Shown one piece after another: positions 17,435 to 26,432 of a stretch of DNA of 64,000 nt. The notes under the pieces were generated by a model. That model searched no databases. It was not told where the DNA came from and saw only the letters and a program-made list of their open reading frames with translations. The translations under genes were made by a program, and so were the position numbers. Source of the stretch: Ensifer sp. LC163. GTDB taxonomy: Bacteria; Pseudomonadota; Alphaproteobacteria; Rhizobiales; Rhizobiaceae. How positions within the stretch are numbered: position 1 is the first letter of the stretch; the number at the start of each line of letters is the position of its first letter. The DNA is taken from positions 62,001-126,000 of the forward strand of contig NZ_MBSS01000011.1 of assembly GCF_001695855.1 (NCBI RefSeq). Direction: 5' to 3'.

Positions 17435-20400
17435 TCACTTTGTCGCGAGGTCTTCAAGGCTCCTGTCCAGCGCCCTATCCTCAAGCAGGTGGATGATGGG
17501 GCCTTCGGTGAAGATCAACGCACACTGGAAGCGGTGCGCGGGATAGAGCGGCCGCAGCAGCTCGCGATAGATCGCAAGCTGGGTCTTATAGGCAGCGGGG
17601 ACATCATCGGGCGATGCCGGCACGCTGCGGTTGGTCTTGAAGTCGGCGATGGTGACAACGCCGTCCGCCACCGAAAGCCGGTCGATCCGGCCGGACACCG
17701 CGAATTCCCGGTTGCCGAGCTTCAAGGTGCCCATCACCGAGACTTCGGCACGGCTCGCGTCGGAAAAGAGCGATCGCAGGTCGCCATGGTCGAGGACCTG
17801 CAGCACCGCATCACACAGGCGTGCGCGCTGTGCTTCGGGCCAGCGCGGCACCGAGCGGGCGAGATATCGGTCCGCCGCCGCAAGGCGCTCGGAAGGGGCG
17901 ATCGACGGCAGGACCTGCAGCAGCCGGTGCAGGATGGCGCCGCGCAGCATCGAGGCATTGGCGGGCGTCTTCTCGGAAAACAGCGCCGAGCCGACGATCA
18001 CGCCGCCGTCGTCCTCATCGACCGCAATGCCGACGCCCGACGGACTCAGCGGTCGCGGCAACCGCCGCGGCGGCGGCAGCGGCGTGGAAAGCGCAATCGG
18101 CAGGCCGGTCTTCGTGGGGGCTGTGAGGTCGGAAGCTTCATCGCCTGACGGCACCTCGCGTGGCACATGCGCTTCTCGCCAGGAGTGCCCCGCCCATTCC
18201 TCATCTCCCGCCTTGAAGGTGACGGGCGTGCTGCGTCCATTGTCGTCCTGGGACAGGCTTGCCTGCACCATGGCGTGCCAGGTGTCGGCACTGGCCCGTT
18301 GCCCTCGATACCCGCAGACCACCAGCCGGTCGGCCGCCCGGGTCATGCCCACGTAAAGCAGGCGGCGGTACTCTTCTTCGGCCAGCGTCTTCAGACGCTC
18401 GCTGTCGGCGGCGATGAGCGAGTTCGATACCGAGCCGGGGGCTCGCCAGACGGGCAGGGGAAAGCTCGAGCCATTCGAAAGCGGCATCTCCAGGAAGCGA
18501 AGATCGGCCACGTGCTGGGCGTTGAACGGCTTGCCGCCGCCGTCGACCAGAAACACGACCGGCGCCTCCAGCCCCTTGGCCGCGTGCACCGTCATGATCC
18601 GGACTTCGTCGCGCTCCTTGTCCTGCTCGCGCTTGACGGTCGGCGCCTCGATTTCGAGCGTCGAGATGAAGGCCTGCAGCCCGGGCAGGCCGCTTCTTTC
18701 GTGTTCGAGTGCGAAGGTCAGGAATTCGTCGAGGATGTCACTCACTTCGCTGCCAAGACGGGCAAGAAACGCCGCGCGCCCCCCGTGGACGCCAAGCACG
18801 CGCGCATAGAAATCATGCGGGGCCAACTGCTGCGAGAGGGCAGTATAGCGAAGTAGCGTCTTGACGCTTCTTTCATGGGAGGAGCCTTCCTCGGCCGCGG
18901 AGTCCTGCAGCCTCTGCCAGAGGCTCGCGCCCTCATCCCGCCGGGCCGCCAGTTCGAACAACGTGTCCTCGTCGACGTCAAACAGGGGGCTCTTCAACAG
19001 CGCTGCCAGCGACAGGTCGTCCTCCGGCAGCAGCATGAAGCGCCCGAGCGCCAGCAGGTCCTGGATGGCGATATGGCTCGTCAGAACCAGCCGGTCGGCA
19101 CCGGCGACGGGAATGTCGCTGCGTCGCTTCAGGGCACGCGTCAGCGCATTGACGAAGGCGTCGCGCTTTCTGACGAGCACGATCACGTCGCCCGGGCGCA
19201 TGGCGCGCCGCACGCCCTTCTCGATGATCGTCTCGCGCCCGATCCAGCTGTCGAGCACGGCAGCAATGCGCCGGGCGAGAATGTTGACCGGTGCCGTTTC
19301 CGGCGTGGCATCGAAGGGTGCCGTCCATTCGTCGTCAGTCGCCGTCGGCTCGGCTGCGATCACGTCCCAGATATCGACGGCACCGGGATGGCCGATGCGG
19401 TTCGAGGCATGCACGACCGCTTCGTTCTGGGCGCTGAGCCCGCGCGCATGCGCCGGGTTGGCAAAGACGGTGTCGACGGCGGAGAGCACATCGACGGTGG
19501 AGCGGAAGGAGAGCTGCAGCCGGATCGGGCTGAATGCCTTGCCGCCGTTGCGAACGCGCCGCTCGGTCTCGATGCTTTCGCGCGAAAAGCGCTCCGGGCG
19601 GGCGCCCTGGAAGGAATAGATCGACTGCTTCTCGTCGCCGACGGCAAACATCGTGCGATCGGTGCCGCGGGCGCTGTCGCCGGAGAAGAAATCCGCCGCA
19701 AGCGCCTGGATGATCGTCCATTGCGTCGGGCTCGTATCCTGGGCCTCGTCGACGAGAATGTGGTCGATGCCCTGGTCGAGCTTGTAGTGAACCCAGGCGC
19801 TGACGTCGCCGCGCGCGAACAATGCGGCGGTGCGATTGATCAGGTCCTCGAAATCGAGCTGGCTGCGGGTGCGCTTGAGCGCTTCATAGTCGTTGTTGAG
19901 CCGATCGGCGAGCGTGAGCGCCGAGAGCGTCGCCTCGTACATCTGGACGATGCTCAGCCGGTCGGCGCAGGCGACCACATGATCGCGGGCGGCTTCGACG
20001 AGCTCGAGCAGGTCCGGCGCAGCCTGAAGCATGGCCTTGTTGACGAAGGCGGAATCGGCGCGCGGCTTGCCGGTGCCAGTAAAAAACAGCTCCTGCAGGC
20101 CTTCGTAGCGAGCCATAGGATCGACAAGCTTCGCCGTCGCGCGCAGTCCTTCGGCGAAATCGAGCACCTTGGCGCCGCCGGCACTGGCGGCAAGCGAAAG
20201 GTAACGTTCAAGGGCCGGACCGTTGAGGCCCGCAAGCGGCCACACGTTGTTCAGGATACGTTCGACGCTGTCATTGGGCTCAAGCTTGAGCGCGGCGCGC
20301 AGTTGCACCGCGATGCCGCCATGGGCATCGGCATGGTCGAGAAAAGCCTGTATCGCCGTGCGGTTGGAAACGATCGCACCCAGCAGCTTTTCAAGCCCGG

Positions 20401-21004
20401 TGTCGTCGGCAAGCTCGAGCACGGTGACAAAGGCATCGGCAAGCGGCGCATCGCCCTCTGCCGTCGTCGCCGTCAGCAGAGCGCGGCGAGCGTCCGCCAG
20501 CAGCACAGCCGCCGCCCGGTCGTCGAGAACCGAGAAATGCCCGGCAACGTTTGCCTCAAGCGGAAACTGGTGCAGCAGTGCTTCGCAGAAGGCATGGATG
20601 GTCTGGATCTTCAGGCCGCCGGGCGTTTCGAGCGCGTGGGCAAACAGCCGCCGTGCCTCCTGGAGCTTCAGGCGCGAGGGCCGTTCGCCTTCGATGGCCT
20701 CGATCCGCCTTTCCAGCGCCTCATCGTCGAGCGTCACCCATTCGGCAAGGCGCTCGAAGACGCGGTTGGACATTTCGGACGCCGCCGCCTTGGTATAGGT
20801 CAGGCAGAGGATGGCAGAGGGCCTGCAGCCCGCGAGCAACAGGCGGATGACGCGCTGCGTCAGGACATGGGTCTTGCCTGATCCGGCATTGGCGGAAACC
20901 CAGGCGGAGCGGGCGGGGTCGGAGGCAAGCGACTGCCGGCGCGATGTCCAGTCGAGCCAGGCTTCGGGCGTCCTTTCGTCGGGGCCGGCGCTTTCATCCC
21001 TCAT
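17435..21004 (-). CDS. addA: Double-strand break repair helicase AddA
   Basis: 1189 residues with start at 21004, chosen because GAGG lies 9 bases before it; 21013 is an alternative. UvrD-type superfamily 1 helicase with Walker A SANAGSGKTHVL near residues 37-48, Walker B ILVDEAQDTSPTQW, and later helicase motif VMTVHAAKGLEAPVVFL-like (IMTVHAAKG). It ends in a RecB-type nuclease domain (VTIADFKTNRSV, KTQLAIYRELL). With AddB it resects DNA ends at recombination sites, as RecBCD does. It overlaps addB by 11 bases. Confidence 0.95.
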   Translation of the reverse strand: MRDESAGPDERTPEAWLDWTSRRQSLASDPARSAWVSANAGSGKTHVLTQRVIRLLLAGCRPSAILCLTYTKAAASEMSNRVFERLAEWVTLDDEALERRIEAIEGERPSRLKLQEARRLFAHALETPGGLKIQTIHAFCEALLHQFPLEANVAGHFSVLDDRAAAVLLADARRALLTATTAEGDAPLADAFVTVLELADDTGLEKLLGAIVSNRTAIQAFLDHADAHGGIAVQLRAALKLEPNDSVERILNNVWPLAGLNGPALERYLSLAASAGGAKVLDFAEGLRATAKLVDPMARYEGLQELFFTGTGKPRADSAFVNKAMLQAAPDLLELVEAARDHVVACADRLSIVQMYEATLSALTLADRLNNDYEALKRTRSQLDFEDLINRTAALFARGDVSAWVHYKLDQGIDHILVDEAQDTSPTQWTIIQALAADFFSGDSARGTDRTMFAVGDEKQSIYSFQGARPERFSRESIETERRVRNGGKAFSPIRLQLSFRSTVDVLSAVDTVFANPAHARGLSAQNEAVVHASNRIGHPGAVDIWDVIAAEPTATDDEWTAPFDATPETAPVNILARRIAAVLDSWIGRETIIEKGVRRAMRPGDVIVLVRKRDAFVNALTRALKRRSDIPVAGADRLVLTSHIAIQDLLALGRFMLLPEDDLSLAALLKSPLFDVDEDTLFELAARRDEGASLWQRLQDSAAEEGSSHERSVKTLLRYTALSQQLAPHDFYARVLGVHGGRAAFLARLGSEVSDILDEFLTFALEHERSGLPGLQAFISTLEIEAPTVKREQDKERDEVRIMTVHAAKGLEAPVVFLVDGGGKPFNAQHVADLRFLEMPLSNGSSFPLPVWRAPGSVSNSLIAADSERLKTLAEEEYRRLLYVGMTRAADRLVVCGYRGQRASADTWHAMVQASLSQDDNGRSTPVTFKAGDEEWAGHSWREAHVPREVPSGDEASDLTAPTKTGLPIALSTPLPPPRRLPRPLSPSGVGIAVDEDDGGVIVGSALFSEKTPANASMLRGAILHRLLQVLPSIAPSERLAAADRYLARSVPRWPEAQRARLCDAVLQVLDHGDLRSLFSDASRAEVSVMGTLKLGNREFAVSGRIDRLSVADGVVTIADFKTNRSVPASPDDVPAAYKTQLAIYRELLRPLYPAHRFQCALIFTEGPIIHLLEDRALDRSLEDLATK

Positions 21005-24000
21005 CGCTGTCATCCTCGCTGTCGGCGGTCGACCATTCCGCAACACGGGCCAGATGGTCGTATTCGCCGCCGTAGTCGCGCTCCTTCTGGACGATCAGGC
21101 GTGAGGCAAAGCCGTGCCTGCCCGACATCAGTGCGGTCAGCAGCTTCCGCAGTTCGGTCAACGCTTCGTCGGCCAGTTGATCGGCCGATTTCGTTTCCTT
21201 CGCCCTGCTGTTTTCGTTGTTGACCGCTTCCACCTTGAAGCGGGCGCCGGGTTTCAACCTGATATAGAGCAGCGATTGCGGGTGGCCGGAACCCATGCCC
21301 TTGAACGCACCGGCCTTGAGCGCCGCAGCTTCGAGCGCAAGCTGCGGATCGAGCAGCACGCGCGCTTCCTTGATCGAAGGGCTGGAGCCGGTCTTGTAGT
21401 CGATGATCTCCACCGTGCCGTCGGTCAGCGTGTCGAGCCGGTCGGCGATACCGGTCAGGCGAATGTCGGCCACGCCGATGTCCATCGATGCTGCAACCTC
21501 GGTCAACGGCTTGCGAATAAACCGCGCCCGCTCCCGTTCCCAGGCGAGGAATGCCTTGCCGACGGCGGCAAAGCGCGGCCGCCATATGGTGTCGATATGG
21601 GCTGGCAGTCGCTCTTCGTCGAAGGCCTCGTTGAGCAGGCGGACCATCGCCTCGTCGGCGGCGGGCGACAGGATGTCAAAACCGCCGCGCACGAAGCGAT
21701 CGACGATGCGATGATAGAGCGTGCCGCGTTCCGACGCACCCGGATCGCGGTTGAATGGGTCGAGCGGATGTAGCCGCAGGATCCGGCGCGCATAGATCGA
21801 ATAGGGATCGCGGCGAAGCCGCGATACTTCGCTGAACGAGTACTTGCGCGGCTGCAGCTCGACCGGCGGCCTGGGTGCCGGGCGTTCGGCCAGTGCCTGG
21901 CGCCCGCCCTTGTCGAGCATTCGTGCCCACAGGAGATAGTCGCTGCCGTTCGATCGCAGGTTCTCTGCCAGCCGTTTACCGCCCAGCGCCAGCAGTCGCT
22001 GCAGCCATCGCGATGCCACCGTGGGCGCCGATCCCTGCCGCATCGAGCGGCTGAGGATGAGTTTGCGCGTACCGCACGCCATCTGGAAGTCGTGGGCGAG
22101 CTGGCCGATGCGGCGTTCCGGCGGCTCAAGGCCGATCCCGGTTTTCATCGTTCGGGAAAGGAAGGGATCATTGGCGGTTTGTCCCGGCCAGTTGCCTTCG
22201 TTCATGCCGCCGAGCACCACGAGATCCATGCTCTGCAGGCGCGATTCCAGTGCACCGAAGATGAAGACGCGGGGGTGGCGCATCGAGCGTGGCTTGACCG
22301 CCTCGCTGGCAGCGAGCGCCTCCATGATGTCGCACCATTGCGACCCGTCGGCGTCCATCTGACCCTCGGTCTCGATGATGCCGCGCAGCAGCGTTGCCAG
22401 GGCTTCGCCTGCCTCGCCGGACCAGAGGCCGCTCAGGTCGGCGCGCTCGTCGCCGCAGACCGCTTCGAGCGCCTGGCCGGTTCGTGTTGCCCATTCGGCA
22501 AAGGTGAACGTCTCGGAGAAGGGGCGGCGACCATCACTGCGCCGAACCAGCGCGCCGGCGAGCGGCTCGGCCGCCATTTTTACGCGGGCCGCCAGGTCTC
22601 GCGCTGCGAGGATGTCGTCGTCGGTGATGCCGATCCGCCATTCCGGCGGATGGCGATCCTTCTTGTGGTGGACGGCAGCCTGTTCGAGCAGCGGCTCCAG
22701 GAGCGAGATGTCGGCGATATCAGTGCCGCTGCGCAGCGCCAGGCGCTCCAGCACATCGGCGCTGCGGCGCATATCTGCCTTCGGCAGGCCGAAGCGGGCG
22801 AGCGGATGTTTGAACAGCGCCACCAGCGGCACCGGATCGCCGGGGCGCAGGCTCGCCTCCAGCAAAAGCCGCATCAGCGTGCCCGCCGCCGTGGAGGCGA
22901 GCGGCGTGCCGGCGGAATCGTCGGCTTCGATATCGAAACGTGCCAGTTCCGCACCGACTCGGCGCGCGAGATTTCGGTCGGGGGTGATCAGGGCCGCCTG
23001 GCTGTCGTCGCTGCCCTCAAGCGCCAGCCGCAGCGCGATCGCGATCGCGGTCGCCTCTTCGCGTTCGTTGGCGGTTTCGATCAGGGCGACGTCGCCAAAC
23101 GCACGCTGCAATGTTTCGGGCTTGAGTTCGTTGCGGGTCTCGGTCCAGCCGTTTGTCGCCTTGGCGGGCAGCAGCGCATGCGACAGGATTTCGCTGCGAT
23201 CTGTGAGCCCGGCATCGGCCTCATCGAGGGCCGGCACATCTTGGCGCTCGACATGCATGCGTTGCAGCAGGCGGTGAAAGCCATATTGCGGGTGGCTGCG
23301 GCTTGCCGGATCGGGTCTGCCGCCCGCGGTAACGGTCTCGCCGATGATCATGCCCCATTCGGCATCGGTCATCGTCTGGTCGAGCCCCGGCAGCACGATG
23401 GTGCCGTTGGGCAGCTTCTGGACCGCGGCAATCAGGGCGGCGGTCGCCGGGATCGAACCGGTCGAGCCGGCGATGATGATCGGCCCCTGGAGGGCGCCGG
23501 CGGCTATGCGCTGCGTCTCGGCCTGCAGGATGGCGTTGCGATGCCGCGCCGGCGAGGATTGCTTCAGTTCTTCCAGTCGCTCCGGCCAGTAGGTCCGGGC
23601 GATTTTCAGGAATTCGAGCGTCAGCTGCCACCACAGCGCATGTTCGCCGGCGTCGAGACTGTCGAGCTCATCCCAGTCGAGTTCTTCCGTCTCCATCGCG
23701 TCGATGAGTTCGGCCAGATTGCGCGCCAGCCAGATGGCGTCCGCCGGGCTTGCGGGGGCGATCAGCGGACTTTCCGCGTGAATGTCGAGCACCACCTTTG
23801 GCAGCCGGTTGCGCCAGGCAAGGATAAGCCGGCCGAGCTCGATGAGGCGCGCGGTGCCGGGCAGGGGCGGCGCCAGGTCGAGGATCGCCGGCACTTCCGC
23901 ATCGAAGAAGCCGCTGTCGTCGTCGGTTTCGCCGAGTGCCCGGATCGTCGGCAGGATTGCCGAACGGCCGCCGAGCAGATCGACGAATTCGGAGCGCAGC

Positions 24001-24182
24001 ACGCGGGCGGAGCGGCGGGTGGGAACGAAGATCGTCACGCCTGCAAGCGGCAACGGATCCGCGGGGTCGTAGCGAAAATCCGGTGTCAGCGTGCCGTCGC
24101 AGAGTTTGCGCGCCAGTGTCTTCAGGAAGGGCAGGCCCGGCGGGATCGTGAAGACGTTGGGCTCGCGATAGGACACGCTCAC
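20994..24182 (-). CDS. addB: Double-strand break repair protein AddB
   Basis: 1062 residues. The N-terminal part is a degenerate helicase-like region (VTIFVPTRRSARVLRSEFV near residue 52). The C-terminal part is a nuclease: GTLYHRIVDRF, then VEIIDYKTGSSPS and LDPQLALEAAAL with the Asp-Tyr-Lys and Gln-Leu motif. The paired cysteine region that holds an iron-sulfur staple in Bacillus AddB is not apparent around the nuclease (LRRDPYSIYARRI has no Cys). It overlaps the nucleotidyltransferase stop by 4 bases (ATGA) and addA by 11, so all three are coupled. Confidence 0.95.
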   Translation of the reverse strand: MSVSYREPNVFTIPPGLPFLKTLARKLCDGTLTPDFRYDPADPLPLAGVTIFVPTRRSARVLRSEFVDLLGGRSAILPTIRALGETDDDSGFFDAEVPAILDLAPPLPGTARLIELGRLILAWRNRLPKVVLDIHAESPLIAPASPADAIWLARNLAELIDAMETEELDWDELDSLDAGEHALWWQLTLEFLKIARTYWPERLEELKQSSPARHRNAILQAETQRIAAGALQGPIIIAGSTGSIPATAALIAAVQKLPNGTIVLPGLDQTMTDAEWGMIIGETVTAGGRPDPASRSHPQYGFHRLLQRMHVERQDVPALDEADAGLTDRSEILSHALLPAKATNGWTETRNELKPETLQRAFGDVALIETANEREEATAIAIALRLALEGSDDSQAALITPDRNLARRVGAELARFDIEADDSAGTPLASTAAGTLMRLLLEASLRPGDPVPLVALFKHPLARFGLPKADMRRSADVLERLALRSGTDIADISLLEPLLEQAAVHHKKDRHPPEWRIGITDDDILAARDLAARVKMAAEPLAGALVRRSDGRRPFSETFTFAEWATRTGQALEAVCGDERADLSGLWSGEAGEALATLLRGIIETEGQMDADGSQWCDIMEALAASEAVKPRSMRHPRVFIFGALESRLQSMDLVVLGGMNEGNWPGQTANDPFLSRTMKTGIGLEPPERRIGQLAHDFQMACGTRKLILSRSMRQGSAPTVASRWLQRLLALGGKRLAENLRSNGSDYLLWARMLDKGGRQALAERPAPRPPVELQPRKYSFSEVSRLRRDPYSIYARRILRLHPLDPFNRDPGASERGTLYHRIVDRFVRGGFDILSPAADEAMVRLLNEAFDEERLPAHIDTIWRPRFAAVGKAFLAWERERARFIRKPLTEVAASMDIGVADIRLTGIADRLDTLTDGTVEIIDYKTGSSPSIKEARVLLDPQLALEAAALKAGAFKGMGSGHPQSLLYIRLKPGARFKVEAVNNENSRAKETKSADQLADEALTELRKLLTALMSGRHGFASRLIVQKERDYGGEYDHLARVAEWSTADSEDDSDEG

Positions 24183-24910
24183 CCTCCCGGCTGACAGCGA
24201 CGGATCGCGGCTTCAGCGTCTTCGATTGCCTCCGGCGTGCCCACCGTCATCCAGTGGCCGTTGAGCACAATGCCGAACAGTCGCCCTGCGGCAATCGCCC
24301 GATCGAAATAGATGTTCAGGTTGAACGCATCGTCCGGCGCATCGGCAAACAGTTTCTTATCGAGCGCGATCGCGCCGGCATAGACGACGGGATTGTCCAT
24401 GCCCTCGGCATAGCGGACCAGGCGGCCATCGGTGCCGAGCGAGAAGTCCTTCTTGCCGTTGTGTCCGGTGGTATCCTCGTCGCGCACGCAAAGCAGCGCC
24501 ATATCCATGCGGTCCGGATCGAAGAAGCCGGCGAGCCGTTGGAGATTGCTGGGCTCGCCCGTATCCTCGCCGACCCAGAAGAGATCGGCGTTCATCACCA
24601 GAACAGGCCCATCGGCAAGCAGCTTCAAGCCCTTGACCAGGCCACCGCCCGAATTCATCAGCGTGTCGCGTTCGTCGGAGATCACGATCTCGGGCGCCGC
24701 GCGCTGTGCCAGATGCGCCTCCATCTGGTCGGCGAAATGGTGGACGTTGACGGCTGCCCTGGTGACGCCAGCGTTCACCAGCAGATCGAGAACATAATCG
24801 ATCATCGGCTTGCCGGCGATCTTCACCAATGGCTTCGGGATAGTGTTGGTGATCGGGCGTAGGCGGGTACCGAGGCCCGCCGCGAGCACCATCGCATTGC
24901 TGATCGACAT
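24179..24910 (-). CDS. murU: MurU-like N-acetylmuramate-1-phosphate uridylyltransferase
   Basis: 243 residues, a sugar-phosphate nucleotidyltransferase. The N-terminal signature is AMVLAAGLGTRLRPITNT. A Lys-Pro-Leu-Val stretch follows, then ERDTLMNSGGGLVKGL, metal-binding LVMNADLFW and GHWMTVGTPEAI near the end. In Pseudomonas, AmgK and MurU convert MurNAc directly to UDP-MurNAc, bypassing de novo synthesis. The AmgK-like domain is encoded 10 bases upstream, which supports MurU over a generic glucose-1-phosphate enzyme. Function is inferred from the pairing. Confidence 0.8.
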   Translation of the reverse strand: MSISNAMVLAAGLGTRLRPITNTIPKPLVKIAGKPMIDYVLDLLVNAGVTRAAVNVHHFADQMEAHLAQRAAPEIVISDERDTLMNSGGGLVKGLKLLADGPVLVMNADLFWVGEDTGEPSNLQRLAGFFDPDRMDMALLCVRDEDTTGHNGKKDFSLGTDGRLVRYAEGMDNPVVYAGAIALDKKLFADAPDDAFNLNIYFDRAIAAGRLFGIVLNGHWMTVGTPEAIEDAEAAIRRCQPGG

Positions 24911-24920
24911 TGCTTCTCTG

Positions 24921-26432
24921 TCAGTTCGCTGATTCGGGAACGATGATTCCCGTCTTCATACACCAGTCGCGCAAGGGTTTCAGCGCTTCGTGCAGGAGGG
25001 CGACTTCGAGATAGGCGAAAGTGCGCGGCATATGTTTCATGTAGCCGGGTTTACCGTCCCGCTGCATCAGCCGCACCCAGATGCCGACAAGCTTGCAGTT
25101 GCGCTGCGCCGACATCAGATGCCAGTCGCGAAGGAACAGGGCTTCGTCGAACGGGCCGGCGGCGCGGCGATCGCCGAGATAGGCATCCATCATTCGGCTC
25201 GCCAACGCCGGCTCGATCGTCACCCGGGCGTCCTGCACCAGCGACGCCACGTCATAGGCCGTCGGGCCGATCATCGCATCCTGAAAATCGATCAGGCCGA
25301 TACGTTGGATACCTTTGTGTTCGGGACGCCAGATGATGTTCGGCGAATGAAAGTCGCGCAGCAGCAGGTTCTTCTCGGACGTCTCGAGGAGGTCGATGAG
25401 ATCGTCCCAGATCGCGGCGTATTCCTGCTTTTCCTGTTCCGTCGCCGGCTCGCCGCGTTTCCACGGCAGGTACCAGTCGGTGAGCAGCCGCGTCTCGATC
25501 TTCATCGCCGTCCGGTCGAAATCAGGGATATGGTGCTCGACGCCGCCAGAGAGCGTGATATCGCGCCTTGCCGGTGTGGCATGAAGCCTGGCGAGCAACC
25601 GCGCGCCTTCGACGTAGCGTGCCTCGATCGGCCTTCCGGCATCGTCAAGGACGCCTTCGGAACCGAGGTCTTCGATCAGCAAAATTCCCTGGTCGAGATC
25701 GCGTGCGTAGATCGCCGGCGCCGCAAAGCCCCGTTCTCTCAGGAGCTCGTCGATGGCGACGAAGGGGATCACATCCTCGGCGAGATGCGCGAGTTGCTGG
25801 TAGTACTTGCCGTCCTCCAGGATGGGACCGGGCTTGTGCCGTGCCGCATCCATCAGGATCCTGGCTGGAAGGCCGTCTCGGCCGTCGACGCGCTCGTATG
25901 CCCGCACCGAGGCATCGCCGCTCAGGTGCCGTCGCCGCGCGTCCACAAAACCGTTTTGTGCAAGGAAGTCGCGGATCGCCAGCGAGCGCGCAATGCGCTG
26001 CTGGGCATCCTCGGGGCCGGCGATGCTGACGGTCCGTCCGGACGCCTCATGGGTGATCGACAGCACGATCCTGCTCACGGGCAACGCCTCATCGGCTCGC
26101 TCGGGCCATTCGACCAGGCAGATGCCGAGAGACAGCGCTTCATCGAAGCCGAGTTCGTCGAGTTCGCTGGCGTCGGCGAGGCGATAGAGATCGAAATGCG
26201 CCACGGGAATGCGAAGCTCGTAACTCTGCACAAGCGTAAAGGTCGGGCTCGGGACTTCCAGGCCATCGTCATCGGCAACGGCGCGCAGGAAGGCGCGTGC
26301 CAGCGTCGACTTGCCGGCGCCAAGATCGCCCGACAGGGCAAGGCAGTCGCCCACCTTCAGCGCCAGAGCCAGGTCTTCGCCGAGCCGGATCGTGGCGGCC
26401 TCGTCCTTCAGGAAGCGTTCGATCGGTTGCAT
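24921..26432 (-). CDS. Fusion of TsaE (tRNA t6A ATPase) and AmgK-like sugar kinase
   Basis: 503 residues in two parts. Residues 1-150 are TsaE: P-loop LSGDLGAGKSTLARAFLRA, the SPTFTLV stretch and HFDLYRLADASELDELGFDE, all family hallmarks for the ATPase of t6A tRNA modification. Residues about 160-503 are an aminoglycoside-phosphotransferase fold, with catalytic LLLRDFHSPNIIW and metal site IGLIDFQDAMIGPTAYD. That part resembles AmgK, the anomeric kinase for MurNAc/GlcNAc. MurU follows directly. The ATG overlaps the divL stop (TAATG). The frame is continuous across the junction, so the fusion is real in this sequence. I recall the same fusion in other Rhizobiales. Confidence 0.88.
   Translation of the reverse strand: MQPIERFLKDEAATIRLGEDLALALKVGDCLALSGDLGAGKSTLARAFLRAVADDDGLEVPSPTFTLVQSYELRIPVAHFDLYRLADASELDELGFDEALSLGICLVEWPERADEALPVSRIVLSITHEASGRTVSIAGPEDAQQRIARSLAIRDFLAQNGFVDARRRHLSGDASVRAYERVDGRDGLPARILMDAARHKPGPILEDGKYYQQLAHLAEDVIPFVAIDELLRERGFAAPAIYARDLDQGILLIEDLGSEGVLDDAGRPIEARYVEGARLLARLHATPARRDITLSGGVEHHIPDFDRTAMKIETRLLTDWYLPWKRGEPATEQEKQEYAAIWDDLIDLLETSEKNLLLRDFHSPNIIWRPEHKGIQRIGLIDFQDAMIGPTAYDVASLVQDARVTIEPALASRMMDAYLGDRRAAGPFDEALFLRDWHLMSAQRNCKLVGIWVRLMQRDGKPGYMKHMPRTFAYLEVALLHEALKPLRDWCMKTGIIVPESAN

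Noticed and set aside
22092-24194. Very long open frame (about 700 codons) on the plus strand
   Set aside because: It is the antisense shadow of addB; composition is Arg/Gly/Ala-rich with no domain pattern. Similar shadows lie at 18875-20881 (addA), 26858-28891 (divL) and 29228-30706 (ahcY).
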